From the NCBI GenBank assembly GCA_003164305.1, contig PLSZ01000158.1, positions 11,313 to 17,935 of the forward strand: DNA of 6,623 nt, written 5' to 3'. Of the stretch, positions 5,332-6,623 are shown piece after piece. The first letter of the stretch is position 1; every line of letters begins with the position of its first letter. This stretch comes from Acetobacteraceae bacterium (GTDB taxonomy: Bacteria; Pseudomonadota; Alphaproteobacteria; Acetobacterales; Acetobacteraceae). The translations under genes were made by a program, and so were the position numbers. Under the pieces are notes generated by a model. That model worked only from the letters and a program-made list of their open reading frames with translations. It searched no databases and was not told the origin of the DNA.

Positions 5332-6623
5332 TCATTCCGAGACCCGTTCCAACTTGCCAACGACAAAAATATACGACAGCACGCCCAGAGCCTCGATGAA
5401 CGCGATCACCAGCAGCGGCGTGCGATAGTCGCCCGCTTTGAGCAGAAAGCCGATCAGGATCGGCGTCACGATGGAGGCCAGGCCGCCCATCAGATTGAAC
5501 ACCGAGCTGGTCAGGCCGATCAGGCGCTCGGGCGCGGTGGCGGACACCAGCGACCAATGGATCGAGGCGACACCGTTACAAAAATACGCGAAGGTCAGGA
5601 ACGCCATGATCAATGGCTCGCTGTCGACGTAGTTGGCGCCGACGATGCTGGTCGACAGGATCAGGCCGCCGATGATGGGAAACTTGCGCGCGAAGGTCAG
5701 GCTGAAGCCACGGCGCACCAACAGATCGGACAGGGCGCCGGAGAACAGCACGCCCAGAAAGACGGTGACGAACGGCATGGAGCCGTAGAGGCCGGCTTTG
5801 ATGAAGGTGAAGTGGCGGTAGTTGATCAGGTAGGTGATGAACCAGGTGCGGAAGAACGTGCTGACCACGCCGTAAACGAAATGACCGAAATAGATGCCCC
5901 AGAGCTTGCGGCGGCCGAGCACCACGCGCAGGTCGCGCCACGGGGAGCCAAGGCCGGAGGCATGGCGGTCGGACATGCGGCGCGAGAGATCGGGAATGCC
6001 GCCGCTGTCGGCGATCAACGCGATCTCGGCCGGGTTGACGCCGGGATCGTCCAGCGGTTCATGGTAGTTACGGTAGAACGCGAACGACCACAGGAAGCCG
6101 ATGACACCGGTGAAGAAGAACACCGACGGCCAGCCATACTCGACCTTCAGCCACACGAGCAACGGATTCATGAAGGCCAGGCCAACGGATTCCGCGGCTG
6201 TATAAACCGCGATACAGGTGGCGCGCTCCTTCTCGCCGAACCACGTGGTGGCGATGCGGTTGTTGATCAGGAAGGTCGGGACCTCGAAGAAGCCGACCGC
6301 CATGCGCATCGCGATCAGCGCGATCAGGCCGTTGGCGAGGCCGGTGGTCAGCGTGGCCAGCGACCACAGCATGATGATCAACGGATAGAACACGCGCGGA
6401 CTGACGCGGTCGGTCAGCCAACCGCCGGGCAACTGTAACGGCGTGTAGGTCCAGGCGAAGGCGGAAAACACGAGGCCGAGCTGCACGGGATCGAGTTTGA
6501 ATTCGCTCGCCATGTCCGGCGCGGCGATGGAGATGTTGCTGCGGTCGAGGTAGTTGATGACGATGGTGACGAACAGCAATCCCATGACGCGGAAGCGCCG
6601 GTTGGTGGGTTTCGTGGGGCCGG
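5332..6623 (-). CDS. MFS transporter, anion:cation symporter (ACS) type, 5' partial
   Basis: An inner-membrane permease with about twelve hydrophobic segments split 6+6 by a hydrophilic loop. Motifs are typical of the ACS family (4-hydroxyphenylacetate, phthalate, hexuronate and similar organic anions taken up with protons): NYLDRSNISIAAP in the first helix, the loop motif GGWLTDRVSPR after the second, the repeat-two counterpart SGALSDLLVRRG, and MRMAVGFFEVP in helix four. An ATG lies at 6583-6585, but the frame stays open to the window edge and encodes PTKPTNRRFRV just before it, the usual short basic N-terminal tail of this family, so the real start probably lies beyond the window and only a few residues are missing. 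The stop TGA is at 5332-5334, 15 bases before the cyclase ATG, so the two genes are likely one transcript. It probably imports the substrate, or a related organic acid, for the locus; the identity of the cargo cannot be read from sequence. Confidence 0.92.
   Translation of the reverse strand, partial: GPTKPTNRRFRVMGLLFVTIVINYLDRSNISIAAPDMASEFKLDPVQLGLVFSAFAWTYTPLQLPGGWLTDRVSPRVFYPLIIMLWSLATLTTGLANGLIALIAMRMAVGFFEVPTFLINNRIATTWFGEKERATCIAVYTAAESVGLAFMNPLLVWLKVEYGWPSVFFFTGVIGFLWSFAFYRNYHEPLDDPGVNPAEIALIADSGGIPDLSRRMSDRHASGLGSPWRDLRVVLGRRKLWGIYFGHFVYGVVSTFFRTWFITYLINYRHFTFIKAGLYGSMPFVTVFLGVLFSGALSDLLVRRGFSLTFARKFPIIGGLILSTSIVGANYVDSEPLIMAFLTFAYFCNGVASIHWSLVSATAPERLIGLTSSVFNLMGGLASIVTPILIGFLLKAGDYRTPLLVIAFIEALGVLSYIFVVGKLERVSE

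Noticed and set aside
4351..6438. A 695-codon open frame on the plus strand, antisense to the cyclase and MFS genes, rich in His, Gln, Arg, Asp and Glu.
   Set aside because: It lies opposite two genes with clear family motifs and crosses their junction. Its composition is what the antisense frame of GC-rich codons gives, it shows no domain pattern, and it has no plausible ribosome site or context.
6583..6585. ATG as the true start of the MFS transporter.
   Set aside because: The frame continues upstream to the window edge with a basic tail typical of the family's N-terminus, so this Met is probably internal.

Overview
This 6,623-base window is GC-rich and almost entirely coding. Protein style, gene density and the families present suggest a metabolically versatile soil or water proteobacterium, most likely an alphaproteobacterium (Rhodospirillales or Bradyrhizobium-like). 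That placement is inference from protein character, since no rRNA or marker gene is present. No mobile element, tRNA, rRNA or CRISPR array is seen.

There are six genes in two convergent groups. The plus-strand group (1-2803) holds the 3' part of a luciferase-like flavin-dependent monooxygenase, a RidA/YjgF-family protein 5 bases downstream, and a complete cytochrome P450 whose ATG overlaps the RidA stop codon by one base. The minus-strand group, read from the right edge leftwards, holds an MFS transporter of the anion:cation symporter type (5' end outside the window), a KynB-like cyclase/metal-dependent hydrolase 15 bases downstream, and, after a 158-base gap, a PAPS-type sulfotransferase with a GTG start. 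The P450 and sulfotransferase stop codons face each other across only 3 bases.

Taken together this looks like an accessory small-molecule catabolism or modification locus: an uptake permease, two monooxygenases of different chemistry (flavin and haem), a hydrolase of the kynurenine formamidase/isatin hydrolase superfamily, a Rid-family protein that may act on an enamine, imine or related intermediate, and a sulfotransferase that could act on a hydroxyl group. The substrate cannot be read from the sequence. The pairing of a luciferase-like monooxygenase with a RidA protein resembles in kind the RutA/RutC pair of pyrimidine catabolism, and the cyclase family often opens cyclic or aryl amides, so a nitrogen-containing ring compound is a reasonable but unproven hypothesis.

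The most notable details are active-site departures. The RidA protein has Ser where canonical imine deaminases have the substrate-binding Arg. The cyclase has Gln at both positions of the first metal-binding His pair and carries a calcium-loop-like Asp-rich DxDxDG segment just after it. No regulator or convincing promoter lies inside the window; both groups begin beyond its edges.
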